Below, piece after piece: positions 1-11,373 of a stretch of 64,000 nt of DNA (positions within the stretch are counted from its first letter, which is position 1; each line of letters opens with the position of its first letter). The notes beneath the pieces were generated by a model that saw only the letters and a list, made by a program, of their open reading frames with translations, did no database searches and was not told the DNA's origin. The DNA is taken from positions 62,001 to 126,000 of the forward strand of contig JADNRV010000130.1 in the NCBI GenBank assembly GCA_015499995.1, in the 5' to 3' direction. Both the position numbers and the translations under genes were made by a program. The stretch is from Flammula alnicola. Its lineage: Eukaryota > Basidiomycota > Agaricomycetes > Agaricales > Strophariaceae.

Positions 1-1661
1 CTGTCATGAAACCACCCCAACGATTTTTTGTAAGACTTGCACGTTTATTCCCCGTGCTCCTTCGGCCCGAGGGTCAATTAGAAATCGAGAGATTAGAATG
101 CTGAGATCCAGAAATTCGGGTTTCAGAGGAAACACCAGCATGGTCGGGTGGGAAGAAAGGCAAAACTTCAAACGAACTGGGTTGGTATCCATCCTTCGCA
201 GTCAATGTGTATCATGATAAAGACTTGCGGCGTCTTGGTAGAATTCGCGGTATAATATCGTATAATATATATTATACGCTATGCTCATGAAGCCTGCTTC
301 GAAGGCTGACTTCTTCTGCGGATCATGTAAATGGAGCAATATGAGATCGAAGCAAGCTTGAGCCCTCCTTGCGATCCGGATGGGACTAAGTATAGGAAGG
401 AGATTGAGATCAGCATTTTCTATATCCATCTCCATATGCATATGTAGGATTTATTGCGCGTCGGTGGGTATTGGGGCTTGTTTTAAACGGGCACTTGCTT
501 TGTCTTCGAAGCCATAGGAACCACGAGGGAAAAATCAAATTTCTGCCAAGTTCAAGGCTCCAAAAGTTCAAATGCACCCAAGTACGTGTGGTTCTGCTTG
601 TGTTTGCCCGGACTGCTTCTAGATAAACGTTCATGGAAATCAGACCAGAGTTCTGGAATTGGCTTCAATGCAATACCTGGGCATGTACAGTTCAGAGGAC
701 TCGAACATTGCAGGAAAGTGTATATGTCCAGAATCGACCTAAAACACTTCACGACACCTTCCAAACACGAAGACTCGGAGGTGGTCGAAGAGAAAATTTG
801 ACAATGAACCGTGGTGCTTTGTTCAGACCAGCTCGTGACGATTCAGAGGAAAAGGAGAGGATGGAGACTTGCTGGACGACTGGCAAAAGTAGGGTGAAAG
901 TTTTGTCGATTTGTCTCTCATCCGGTCTGGACTTCGACGTTCGTAACGAGCGCGGGCATGGCGGAGAGGTTGTTGAACAACCAGGGCTTTCATTTGCACT
1001 GTTACAACTTGAGAAGATGCAGTCAGAAGGCACAGATTCAGTCTCTGAAATGAGATAATGTCATTCAGGAAGCGACATCCTGCACATAGGCCTTAGAAGG
1101 GAAGAATTCGAGAGCAAGACTGAGTCACAATTTCAAATTTGTGAAGCCTCATCAGATTCATCACTTGATTCCCTTCGGCAATTTCCGGCGTTGCCATAAT
1201 TGCGCGCCTTACTCCCTGACGCTCTGGATTGAGCATGTAATATGTGTAAACCTACGTACGCTTATTATGATACCGATACGATTATCCAATTAAGGATCCC
1301 CCTTTCAAAGAATAGCTGTGATCATCAGATTAACCCTGTTGGTCATCTCGGTCAATGGGATCATGACCGCCACCAGAAGTGTACGGTATATGCAAGTCAT
1401 CGGAAGAACTGAACATGATAATAGTACAGAAGTGCAAAGATCGTACCAATGATACTTATCGTACAATATATACTAATAGTCATAGAAGAACCGTACTCCA
1501 ACTACGTACATATCGAAGGGCGGAGTCCACTGTCCGACCTCGTCATCATATTGTCTGCTTTCCGTATGCATCCGTAAACGACGGGTATAGAGCGACATTT
1601 ACTGTACAAGGCGTCGTTTTCGGTCGTCTTCTTCTAATGCGTCATGATTTATTTAGCGTTG
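1..1661. other. 5' edge region, no recognised gene
   Basis: No family could be recognised here. On the minus strand there are two consecutive open stretches (441-202 and 192-4). The first reads as a plausible helical segment beginning MHMEMDIENADL and the second begins MDTNPVRLKF. They could be exons of one gene that continues off the window, but no convincing intron joins them: the gap is about ten bases and contains a stop. Other open frames at 586-1058 overlap on both strands and look fortuitous. Confidence 0.25.
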
Positions 1662-3786
1662 TCATATTTTTGTTGACTTCCGTCGTCTTGATATGGTCTT
1701 CCAAACCAAGATGTGGCATACTGCACCCCCGAAAACGGCGATCTGACCCAGAAATATCATCAGCAAGGCCAGTTTAACAGATTATTACCTCGGGGAATTT
1801 ACTCCCTCCGAAGGATCGAAGACGAAGAACTCACAGCCGCAAAAATAAGCGGTCGGTGCCACAGATGACGAGATGTCAGGAGGGCTCCAGCTATCGGGTT
1901 TCCAGTGAGAAGCGCAAAAGACAGCGTGAAAGACAATACTCCAATCCGGATCCTAGAGCGAATACGAGCGAATGAGCATTATCGCGACTAGTATCTTGAA
2001 GAAAAAAAAATACCCTAGGTCTGACAGATCATGATGTGTCACAAAGGATCCTACTGCAGGTGCAACGAGCGAGACCACTCGTTATCGGTGGTGATAAGTG
2101 TTCAGAAGAAAAAGGATAATCATCGGAAACTTACTGCCACCGGAGAAGAAGCCATAGAACACTCCAAAGGCGGCCACACCAGCGATACTGGTTGCTCCAA
2201 ACATCCCGAAGATCAAACCAGCGGAAATTATGGCAGACGGGATTATGACTGGACGTTGGTCAGATTCCATCACTGGACCCGTGAAAGACGAACGATCGAA
2301 CCATTCAACGGGCCGTAATAGTCGGCGACGAAATTGGGCACGGTCCGGCCAAAGATAGACGACGCGTTCATGATCGTGATCTAGTATGATAGTGAGCGAT
2401 CAAACATTCGGGAGAAGATATCCATGTTCCGTACACTGTACTTTGTGAATATTGGGTCAACGCCATGCAACGCAGCGTAGAGCTGCAGATAGAAGACTGA
2501 GGGTTTATGAGTATGCCATCTTCAGTAATTTGAATTGAAACAACAAACAAGGAACGAAGACGCCCCAGAACACCTATGGCGACGTTAGTTCGAACATAGA
2601 AGACCAACTTGGAATCGAAGTACCAGGAATGACCCCACTGTGTAAATGACGAAGGGCACATCGGTCAGAACGGTCCTGACTGTGGCTCGGCCCTCATCTC
2701 CTTGATTTTTCTTTGGTGGTAGCCGGGTGCGCATGATTGAATTGGCAATGATCAGAAAAGCAAGATCTATGAACGCAACCGCCCTTTGCGTCCGAGTTCC
2801 GGTCAGCTGAACACGTCAATAAAGAAAAAGAGGAAAGTCGATACCTCACACCCCATTGGAAGCCCGAGGTCCTTTGGAATATGTTGTTCAGCAGGACAGG
2901 GTATATGACACCACCGAGACTCGAGCCTGAAAGAGAGTCATTGAATATTAGTGATTGAGTCGGTTGATCCAAGCTATCCTTGGTTGCAATCACCTGCAAT
3001 CACTATTCCCATGGCCATGGATCTTTTCACGCGAAAATAGTGAGACGTCACAGTGAGAGATGGGATAAACATTATCCCCATTCCCAAGCCCATCCCGACT
3101 CCTTGTGACAGTAGGTTTTGATAGTAGTGGTGAGGCTCTGCGAGCGACAACATGAATATTCTATGGATAATAGTGCATGAAAAATGGTGTACAGAACAGG
3201 CAACTGGAGACACTTACGAGAAGATGTAGATCGCAGAACCCGTTAATAGACAATGATGGAAATATCCAGCATCAAATAGCCGCCCGGCGGGTAGCCCCAC
3301 AGCGAATACGAAGAAAACTTGCATAGACCCAATCAAGCTGATTTCTGAAGCAGAGTGTTCGGATAGGGAATTTCGCTGGAGGGGCCTCTCAGATTACTTG
3401 CAGATAAATAAGAAAGTTGGACTCACGGTATAATAGTCCTGATATACGCCAAATGATTGTACGACTCCGAAGGTACAGAATGTCACCATCGTTCTACGAC
3501 TCGCAATGAGTATCATCCATAGTGTATGACGATGACGAGATTACCCGCCAAGTACGGTTAGCCATGCTCGCAATCCACCTTCAGGAAAATCAGGCGGCGG
3601 GATCGTGGTGGGATTGGCTTCTGTGTCCTCCTTGGAATCGGCGCGGATCACTTCTGAAGTAACTACATTTTCTTTGGAGGAGAGGTCGGTAGGAGACAGC
3701 ATGCTGCTGCTCGAACTCGAGGACCTGGAGGGCAGGCTTTCGGTCTTGACTGGCGGTAGTCCCTCCATAAGGTGGGTGAAGAGCAA
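1662..3786 (-). CDS. MFS transporter, monocarboxylate-transporter-like
   Basis: Multipass plasma-membrane or organelle transporter of the fungal monocarboxylate (MCT-like) branch of the major facilitator superfamily; the substrate cannot be read from sequence. The N-terminus is a Ser-rich cytosolic tail followed by the family signature DFPEGGLRAWLTVLGG. Later exons give TFCTFGVVQSFGVYQDYYT, then MQVFFVFAVGLPAGRLFDAG, then QGVGMGLGMGIMFIPSLTVT with SHYFRVKRSMAMGI, then YGFFSGG, and finally a RIGV..TGNPIAGALL stretch that ends in a basic tail (SRRRKSTKI) with the stop at 1664-1662. At least eight short introns are needed; all junctions that were checked keep the frame, so the gene looks intact. 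The start is either Met at 3786 or Met at 3768 (MEGLPP). It is divergent from the acyl-CoA oxidase-like gene. Confidence 0.85.
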
Positions 3787-5662
3787 GGAGCTGAATTAGC
3801 AACACGCAACGGGAACCATCAAGAGCACCAGTGTCTCCTGGCCCAAATTCCCATGTCCTGCACGGTTGTAGGTCGGCAATGGTTCTTTCTAAAAATTGAT
3901 GGACGACTTGAGTTCGATGAGCTATATTTGGATATACGCACTCACACCGGCTGGTTAAACGTGATGAAGTTTTGGAGGATCGGCAGACAGGAAATGACGG
4001 TTCCCTTGATCCACGCAGGTTCCACGCCACAGAGGCAGGCTCGTAACTGCGGCAAGCCTGTCTGCAAGTTTCTGCTAGGTAAGACATGGAGTCATAGGAA
4101 GACTGAACTTGAAGTGGAAATGAAAATCACGCACTTCCAACAGCTTCCAACACGAACATTTGGTGCCGAGTTTCCAAGATTAGATTTTCAGCAATTGATC
4201 AAGAAACGTTCCATTGATGGACATTGCATGACGATAACGCTGTGAAAAGAACAAAGTCCTGTGGGTTCCGAGCCATGCGCCCCACATATGTGCAGAATGA
4301 GCGGTTCATCGAAAATGCCCGCCGCAACCAGCTCAGGGTCTTTGGAAATCTGATCTTCATCCCGAATTCTACTCTGGGGAGAATATGCAGGTGAGCAAAA
4401 TCAGATAGGCGGAGTATAACTAGGTGTAGAAACCAAAACTCTCAGCTGCAATTTGACGTGATTCGAGTGCGATAGAGCTCATGAGCTTCCACTTCGAAAG
4501 GTCACACGGACATATAGCCTCCACGCTTTGTCGCACCTACGTATGAATAGATTATTTTTTATTCAAGAGAGAGGCCTTGAAGTTCGGATGGTAGACGATA
4601 TGGCTGGAAGACGTCTGAAGACGTTCGAGGTCAAGAAGCGAAAGCCAGGGTCGTCGAGACCAAGTGGACTGCCGCCACAATGCTCTCGATACACAGGCCT
4701 CGCTAAGCCCAAACACACCTTTGTCCCACGTGCACGTGCGTGTCAGAGTTTATGTCCTTTTTTCCAAACAAGAAAAGACCCTTCCTTATCAACTATACTC
4801 ACCATAGACTGCTTCTGATTGTCTCTTTCTACATATTCCTATGCTACCCATTTTCTTCCAAGTCATCTGCTCAATGACGTTCGGCATGCTTCGGCAGATC
4901 TTGCATGGCTGGAAATTTTACCAAGCCACTCACGTTCCACTTAGTAAGTTTCTCGGGCCTTAAGAAGATTCTTGGAAAAGCCGGAAAGTTGAGAAACGAT
5001 CTTGATGCATCCATAGGAGCCAAAGATACGACGCGATCTGCGCATCATATGCTCGTGGTTGGAGCCGAACCCAGTCTTCTGGGATCGCCAATGACGCGGT
5101 TCAACTTGGCTTGCTTTGCGGGTTGCACCGTTCGAGGTGAGAAACGGCGATCCTAGCAGTCCTCCACCGAAATAAACGGAAAACTCTCCCAGCGTGCTCG
5201 TACCGAACATCATGGGTGACCGGCTTCCCTTCTCAATTTTCATGATACAAATCCGATCCCCCGTTTCGCACTGAACGTCAAAATAGGTGAATTCTTTTCT
5301 GGGTGCGTTTTGAGTTTTGTCGACCAATTCTTCATTTAGGCCATCTCAGCTGCCAACATATTACCCGCAATTTCGTCCGCCTTCAACCTTGTGCAGTCAC
5401 TGAGATCTCCTATTTTTAGTCTTTTTTGCAACATAGGATACCCGGCTACATGATACGAAGACCCAGATACATTGTTTACTTTACCGTAAGCGTGACGCTC
5501 ATTTCTCAATCGCCCAACTCAGCATGTCAGAAACTCACATAGGAGATAACAGAAGTTCCTCCAACTGTGCGGCTCTTGTGGATATTCCCAGAAAATATTT
5601 TCCGGAAGCGCTTAAAAGGGATCCCAGAGATTTATCATCTTTCTCCAAAACCCCCTCTCATC
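3787..5662. other. Intergenic region between the MFS and acyl-CoA oxidase-like genes
   Basis: No recognisable protein. Open frames on both strands (4087-3590 minus, 3772-4245 plus, 5327-4941 minus) overlap the transporter 5' end or each other and have no family signature. The one clear sequence feature is a perfect 12-base palindrome CACGTGCACGTG at 4727-4738, two overlapping bHLH-type E-box cores. It lies about 0.9 kb from the oxidase-like start and about 0.95 kb from the transporter start. Confidence 0.4.
4727..4738. promoter_or_regulatory. Double E-box palindrome CACGTGCACGTG
   Basis: Two CACGTG cores overlap by zero bases and form one palindrome. CACGTG is the classic target of bHLH factors in fungi and other eukaryotes. 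The role is inferred only from sequence and from its position in the divergent intergenic region. Confidence 0.3.
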
Positions 5663-7514
5663 ATGCAGAATCAACTCTATCTGCACCCTCTCTTCAATGT
5701 CAAGAGCGAATTACTCCAAGCTGACGAGCGAGTGGCTTTGACCTATCAAAGAGCCAAGCTTATCATGCAAACATATCGTTAGTGATCTACAGTCACCCTC
5801 GACGATGTTTCCTTTGAATGCTCACCGTGATAGTAGGCCTTACTGCTCAGGACGTCCAGTTCTGCTCGGAAAGGTTTTGGGCCTTGATGAACGACCCTAT
5901 TTTGTCTCTCGACATCGCCATGTTCACGGTACTGGCTGCACACATCGGCTTAGCGATTGGCACTTTGTCGCGTCATTTGCGAAATCGCCCGATTTCAAGC
6001 CTTTGGTTCAACGTCTCCTCCGTTTCGAGACAGTGGGCTTGTATCTGTTAACGGAACGTGGCCACGGATTGGATGCTTTTAACATCGAAACAACTGCGAC
6101 ACAAACCCCCGATGGTTACATTCTCCACACACCACGGGAAGAAGCAGCAAAGTACGCCACAGTTTTCGGGGGTTTTTTTTCCGTGCTAATATTCAATTAC
6201 TTAGGTTCATGCCTGCCTCCACCCCCGCCTTCAAAATACCAAAGGTCGCATTGGTAATGGCACGTCTCATTGTCAAAGGAGAAGATCGCGGATGTCGCTT
6301 TTTCGTGGTGCCGATCTGCAATGAACGCGAGATGTATGAAGGTGTTCATTCTACCCGACTTCCTCCTCGAAGCGGAACCGGCCCTCTAGATTTTTCCATC
6401 ACCACATTTGATCATGTGCATTTACCCCACACTGCACTTGTGGCTTCCGACATGTATGATGTGTCCAAGCCTGCTCGTCCGCTTGAAGCCTGGTGGGATG
6501 AAATCTGGAGAATTCAATTGGGCACCATGGCTGTTCCCGCTCCGTGGGTATCCGCACTCAAAGCCGTCGCTTATATTGGAGGCCGATACTCTATGCACCG
6601 GTCTCTCCTCGGCAAAAACAACGAACCCACGCCGATCATCACCTTCCGCACCCAGCAGTGGCCTATTGCGCACGCGACCGCTGTCGGGATGGTCATGGCA
6701 AATTGGTTCCCGCTCGCTGTTAGACAGGCCATGGAGGAATGTCCCGACCACCGCGTTCGCCATGCAATGTCGGTTATCATCAAATCCACTGTCTGCCGAC
6801 ATTTCCAACGATGTGTTCCGGAAGTTGCTGAGCGCTGTGGGGCCCAAGGAACCTTTGAACAAAATTATATGGCTAGAATCGAAGTGAGTTCCTCTTCAAT
6901 TTCTTGAAGAACTTGCAATTAACTCCGAACCCTATTAGAACGACGGAAAAGGAGTAATTATTGCAGAAGGCGACGTGCTCACTCTATGCATTCGCCTTTT
7001 CTCGGAGTTACTCCAGGGACATTTTGAAGTACCCCTCCCAGATCCATCAGAATCACTTCTTGCCCAACATGCCGCCTCGCTTCTCCAAGAGAACCACAAC
7101 CTATTCACCTCTCTCAAGTGCGAACATCGCAGTGACGCCTTCAATTCCCTCATTCTGCCCCAGTCACAAAATGTCGTCGAAGCTATTGGCCATGCGCTCG
7201 CATATTCAGCGGCGGTCAAGGCTGGACTTCCGAAGCCAATCCTCGATATCTACGAATCTGCAGTCATTCGGCAAGATCCTGCGTGGTATTCAGAAGAAGC
7301 CAAGATATCGCGGATGGAACAACGTATACGTGAAGACGCCGCTGTATCCTCCTTCATGCCTCACTTGGACACGTTCCTCGGGCAGCTAGGCATTGAAAAC
7401 TACGTCTCCGCCCCGATTGTGTCAGACAAAGAATGGAAGGTCTATTTGGAATCCCTCACGGTATATTCAGGTAGCGCTATTCCTCAGGTGGAGCCGTTCC
7501 AGGCCGTTCTGTAG
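5663..7514 (+). CDS. Acyl-CoA oxidase/dehydrogenase-like protein, with apparent frame break
   Basis: Flavin enzyme family of peroxisomal beta-oxidation (acyl-CoA to trans-2-enoyl-CoA). Exon 1 gives LHPLFNVKSELLQADERVAL, exon 2 LTAQDVQFCSERFWALMNDP and AMFTVLAAHIGLAIGTLSRH, then LLTERGHGLDAFNIETTAT (the flavin-proximal beta region), then GPLDFSITTFDHVHLPHTAL and YIGGRYSMHRS. The C-terminal half ends in ERCGAQGTFEQN and AEGDVLTLCIRLFSELL, which correspond to the catalytic-Glu/CGGHG and EGD segments of acyl-CoA oxidases. No SKL-type peroxisomal signal is visible at the end (QAVL). Around 5986-5991 the frame shifts by one base between RNRP and DFKPLVQ, with no room for an intron. The Met at 5663 is the likely start; an upstream in-frame Met at 5567 is less likely. 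Confidence 0.8.
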
Positions 7515-9272
7515 CTACCACCTGTCGACCCATCGCGCTTCCAGACATCCCCCCTCACACATGACGCCAGCTTCTTTCCTTTGGGAGCACGATCACGACC
7601 ACAGACTATTTATTACTATCTGCGCATCACATATGTAGCATTCAGACTAGCTAGAGTGTAAAGTAAGATTTTTAGAGTATGGAAATTTCCAGTGTTCGCC
7701 GTAGCGTCGCCATTGTCGTCTTCATATCGGATAAGGAATATTCAGAGTCAGGTACACGCGCGGTAAAGTTTAAATTCAATTGCATACGATAAGGCCACTG
7801 TAAGTAAAATGGCTACACAACGTCAATGTTCTTTCAACGGCTTGACGCGCAGCGGGCTTCTTTTCCCCTTTATCTCAAAGAATAATAATAAATCTCCACA
7901 GATGCATGGGAAATCTGTCCCTGCACCATACAGTCCGACTATCATATGCAGAGAGCAGCCATACTAATGTACTTGCAAAGTCCAGCCTGAAGTGACGCAA
8001 TCCGAATCTCTTCACGCGCTGCGCATCCTAGGCCTGCAAGAAATTGGAGATTCGGTTTTACTGATAATAGGCCTGGCGCATGCCTGGCGCGTGGATTCCA
8101 AATCGGAATAAGTTCGGTCAAACAGAGTATATTCCGTACGCCTGAGATCTTTCTGTCCTTAGAAACTTGATAATCTGTTACTTGATAATAGGCGGAACGT
8201 TTTTGTGAACAAAAGCAGCTTCTTCTGATACACAGGCGGAGGCTTTGGCAACGTAAATTCCAAAACCAATCTCACGCGAAAGAAGCGGGTTGGCTGATTT
8301 CGTCCGTAAATATACGGCCTCGCTGGGCAATGCCGTGCACGATGTCCTTGTGTTATTTTCGTCCGGGGCTGGTCATCAAAAAAATAAATAGTAAATATCA
8401 TCCGAATATATACACAAGCATCCGGGGCCGATATTCGAGAAGGTGGTAGAGGACTGGGGTAGCAATGATTAGCATCGAATTGGAAGTTCGAGAAGTGGAT
8501 AGCCGCCTTCTTTAATGGTGCATGACCGTAGGTGACGACGAGAATTTCTGGTGGAGCAGACATGTGGAGGTTGGATGACCCAACTCCAGGGGTTTCGTGA
8601 CAAAAGCCATGCGAGAGAATTGGGAAATAGTTGCTAGTTTCCACGTGGGTTGACGAGGGAATATTTACGGCAACCCATGCAATGTGCATCATGGCCGGTA
8701 CTTTTCCGGCCCGTGTCCGGGTGGATACAGAAAGTTGATAAACGCCATTTCTGAGGGAAATGCACAGTCAAACTAAAACCAAGACTATCATCATAATTTC
8801 GAAAGCGGGGTTCAAGGCGGACGATGGAGATGATAAGGCTCCCCGAGACGTTCCAACTTTACGGAAGAAGCAAGAACCGAACTCAGTAAAGTGACCTGCG
8901 AAAACAAGAGACTGAAGAAGGAATTCTTACATATATAATATTAGACAATAGATTCCGCTCGAGCGTCCCAGGTCCTTTCCATCAAACATCAGAGAAAGAT
9001 GGCGGATTTCTACAAAAGTTGGCCGAATAGAAAGAAAAATGTTCATGGATTAGAGAACGATGGAATTGAAATAACCATCTCATGAGAATCATGGAGAAGA
9101 AGTTGCCCCTAAACGCATGGCAAAAGGTTTCTTTGAAGAGAAAGAGCCCGATACTAACGATAGAGACAAATATGCGTTGCCTGGAAAGTGCGAATGCAGC
9201 AAGCCTGCACGATATATCCATCGGCCTACGCAAAACGCGCGTTTTGGCTGAAAAGGGATGCAAGATGCCAGG
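7515..9272. other. Intergenic region, no recognised gene
   Basis: A 177-codon open frame runs on the minus strand at 8692-8159 with no recognisable motif and unusual composition. Shorter frames at 8982-9279 lie over the 3' side of the UBR7-like gene. Nothing here could be assigned to a family. The stretch from 7515 to 8158 shows no gene. Confidence 0.35.
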
Positions 9273-10931
9273 CTATTGACGGCCTCTCTTTGCAGCCTCT
9301 GTTAAGGAAGCAAAGAAGTCCCGGACATCAGATTCGTTCACCACTTTGCCGTCTTGCGCAAATGGACGCAAAAATTTCACCAGGTCATCTCTGAAATTGT
9401 TTTCACACGTTCACTATTATCAGCCCATGATGCTTTCCCTCGAGGGAATTTGAGCCCGCACCTCATCTCGTTGAAGGCATGAATGCCGTCTATCGCTCTA
9501 TCGCGTGGTAACCTTGCTAGAGCGCGCATGCCGAGCTCTTCGAGAGATAATCCTAATTAGATTGTTGAGTTCGTTAATGGTACGAGAGAGAACGCCGCCG
9601 ACCGAACCTGAATCTGGATCGTCTGGAGGTTCGTATGTCTCTTCATCGTTCAGAAGAAACGAATCTACTTGCAAAGGTGGGAGGCACTGTAAAGAGGGCT
9701 TTAGGCGGACATATTCTGGATATCGAGTAAATTTAGGATGACTAACCGAATCGCAGTGACACCATCTTTCTCTGAACCCCAGGGTGAAGAATATATCACC
9801 AGCGCCTAAAGAGGTATCGGGATCCGGTTTATCTAGGGCAGACAGGATAGTTTGAGCAAGGGGATGTTGAGGGGGAGCAAGACATGAGGCAGATGATGAG
9901 AGTTGTGCGTGAGAAGAGCCTTTTGCGCGTTTAGCCTCGGGCCCATCCAAAGCCGAAGGAGACAAAGGACGCTTGATTCCGGATGTTGGTTCATCTGTAA
10001 TATCGTTTATTTCAATAAGCTCTTCGCCTGCCTTGGATGGTCCATTCACCCGATGCCATGGATCGTCAGGGCTATCGCGAACCACAATTATAGCGCCGGC
10101 AGTCCCCATCCAGCGCTTTAAGGTGGGATTTCGAGAAACACAGGCACCGCAGACGAAACTTTCATATTCGTCTCCCGAGATGAGTGGTGGAGGAAGTCCC
10201 GAGGAAGAGGCTTCCGATGCGGCATCGTCACCGTTTTCAGTTGCCTGCGCCGCAGTTGATGTGTCTTCAGTGGTCAAAACGGGACTATTTTCTCTTGAGC
10301 TAGGCCTTTCTCGAAGATTGCAGCATGATTCATGAAACCAGTCCTGGGAAAGCGTTAGATTAGTGGATGTGGATTGGGCGTTGATAGGCACGGACGAACT
10401 TCACATGCAAGACATTGGATCATCGTTTCTCTCTCCTTTTTTGCGTCATATGGCCTGCTGCACCTGCAAAAGAGACCTCTAAAATTTTGACCATATTGGT
10501 TCGACGTGTTTTCTTCCTCCAGTTTGGGATGCAACGTGCATGGGTGAACAATTGCTGCTGTCGGGCAATCACAGCGAAAATTTCTTTTTGGGAACCTGGG
10601 TAGGACGGAATGTTGTCGGAATAAGTTAAAGATAACTGGGAAAAGAATAAGTGAGCCGGATCTTACAGTTCGATTTGTTCATGGTCTGTGTGACAAGCAA
10701 CAGAACATGCAGAACATAATCCCCGAGCCTCTGGACAGGTAAGGCAAAGATACACTGCTTGTCTTTATCGACATGGTCAGGTTAGGCGGTCCGATATCAG
10801 ATTAGTGTAGGGCTGCACCTTAGCGGACCCAGAGCATACGTGCACTGCGAAAACTGATGTGGGAGAGCGAGAGCTGCCTCTCTCACTAACTCATCCTGGG
10901 AACTGAGGAATTCCGATAATGTAGCGGCCAT
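9273..10931 (-). CDS. UBR7: UBR7-type protein (UBR box plus PHD-like finger)
   Basis: Homologue of UBR7/fission-yeast mlo2, a putative E3 ubiquitin ligase of the N-recognin (UBR-box) family that contains a PHD-type finger. Translation from Met at 10931 gives MAATLSEFLSSQDELVREAA, then a Cys/His-rich UBR box (LCLTCPEARGLCSACSVACH, later NFRCDCPTAAIVHPC), then the second finger CRCSRPYDAKKERETMIQC..CEDWFHESC. After an acidic, low-complexity linker come ERWCHCDS, EETYEPPDDPDSG and a conserved C-terminus with LPRDRAIDGIHAFNEM, FLRPFAQDGKVV and DVRDFFASL, ending at 9273. Six introns are inferred and every junction checked keeps frame. The whole family layout is present, so this is a confident call. 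It is divergently arranged with the hydantoinase B gene, with 442 bases between starts. Confidence 0.9.
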
Positions 10932-11373
10932 TGGTGGTGTTTCGTAGCCTCAAGTAGATATTTTCGCCACTGGGTGAGTCAAATTGAGCAAAACTCGTCG
11001 TAGATTGCAGCTTTGAGAGTGAGAGTAGTGAGTTGAACGCTGAACACGACGTTTGTCAACATCAAGGTTGCCGGTCCGATAGGTCCGGGACCCCCAACGC
11101 GGAGCAACTCATGGACACTAAGCTCAGGACTCAACTACAACATCCAACTGACCCAACAACTCTTGAGGTTCCTATATCTCGTTCTCCGATAGCGTTCCGA
11201 CTCGTTCTCTCAGGAAAAAACAACAAGACATCCCATACCTCTTGCTATCGCCTTTCGGCCTCGATAATCGCGACGGACTCGGAGCTCCGGAAAGCAGACG
11301 GAATTCAGCAGGTCGCGTTTATAAGGAAATCTCCACAATCTAATTCATCTTTCGACGCTCGACTCTCATCACA
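10932..11373. promoter_or_regulatory. Divergent promoter region, UBR7-like / hydantoinase B
   Basis: 442 bases separate the two divergent start codons. An open frame crosses it on the plus strand (from 11033) but runs out of frame into the hydantoinase B start and has no family signature. No trace of a hydantoinase A (actin-like ATPase) domain could be seen in any frame. Confidence 0.4.

Noticed and set aside
3590..4245. Open frames on both strands around the MFS start
   Set aside because: They are shadows of the transporter's first exon and its upstream region; no family signature.
4905..5327. Overlapping frames considered as a small gene
   Set aside because: Both strands are open over the same bases, with no motif or clear splice sites.
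8159..8692. 177-codon minus-strand open frame
   Set aside because: No motif, unusual composition and no supporting splice or neighbour; noted only in the gap entry.
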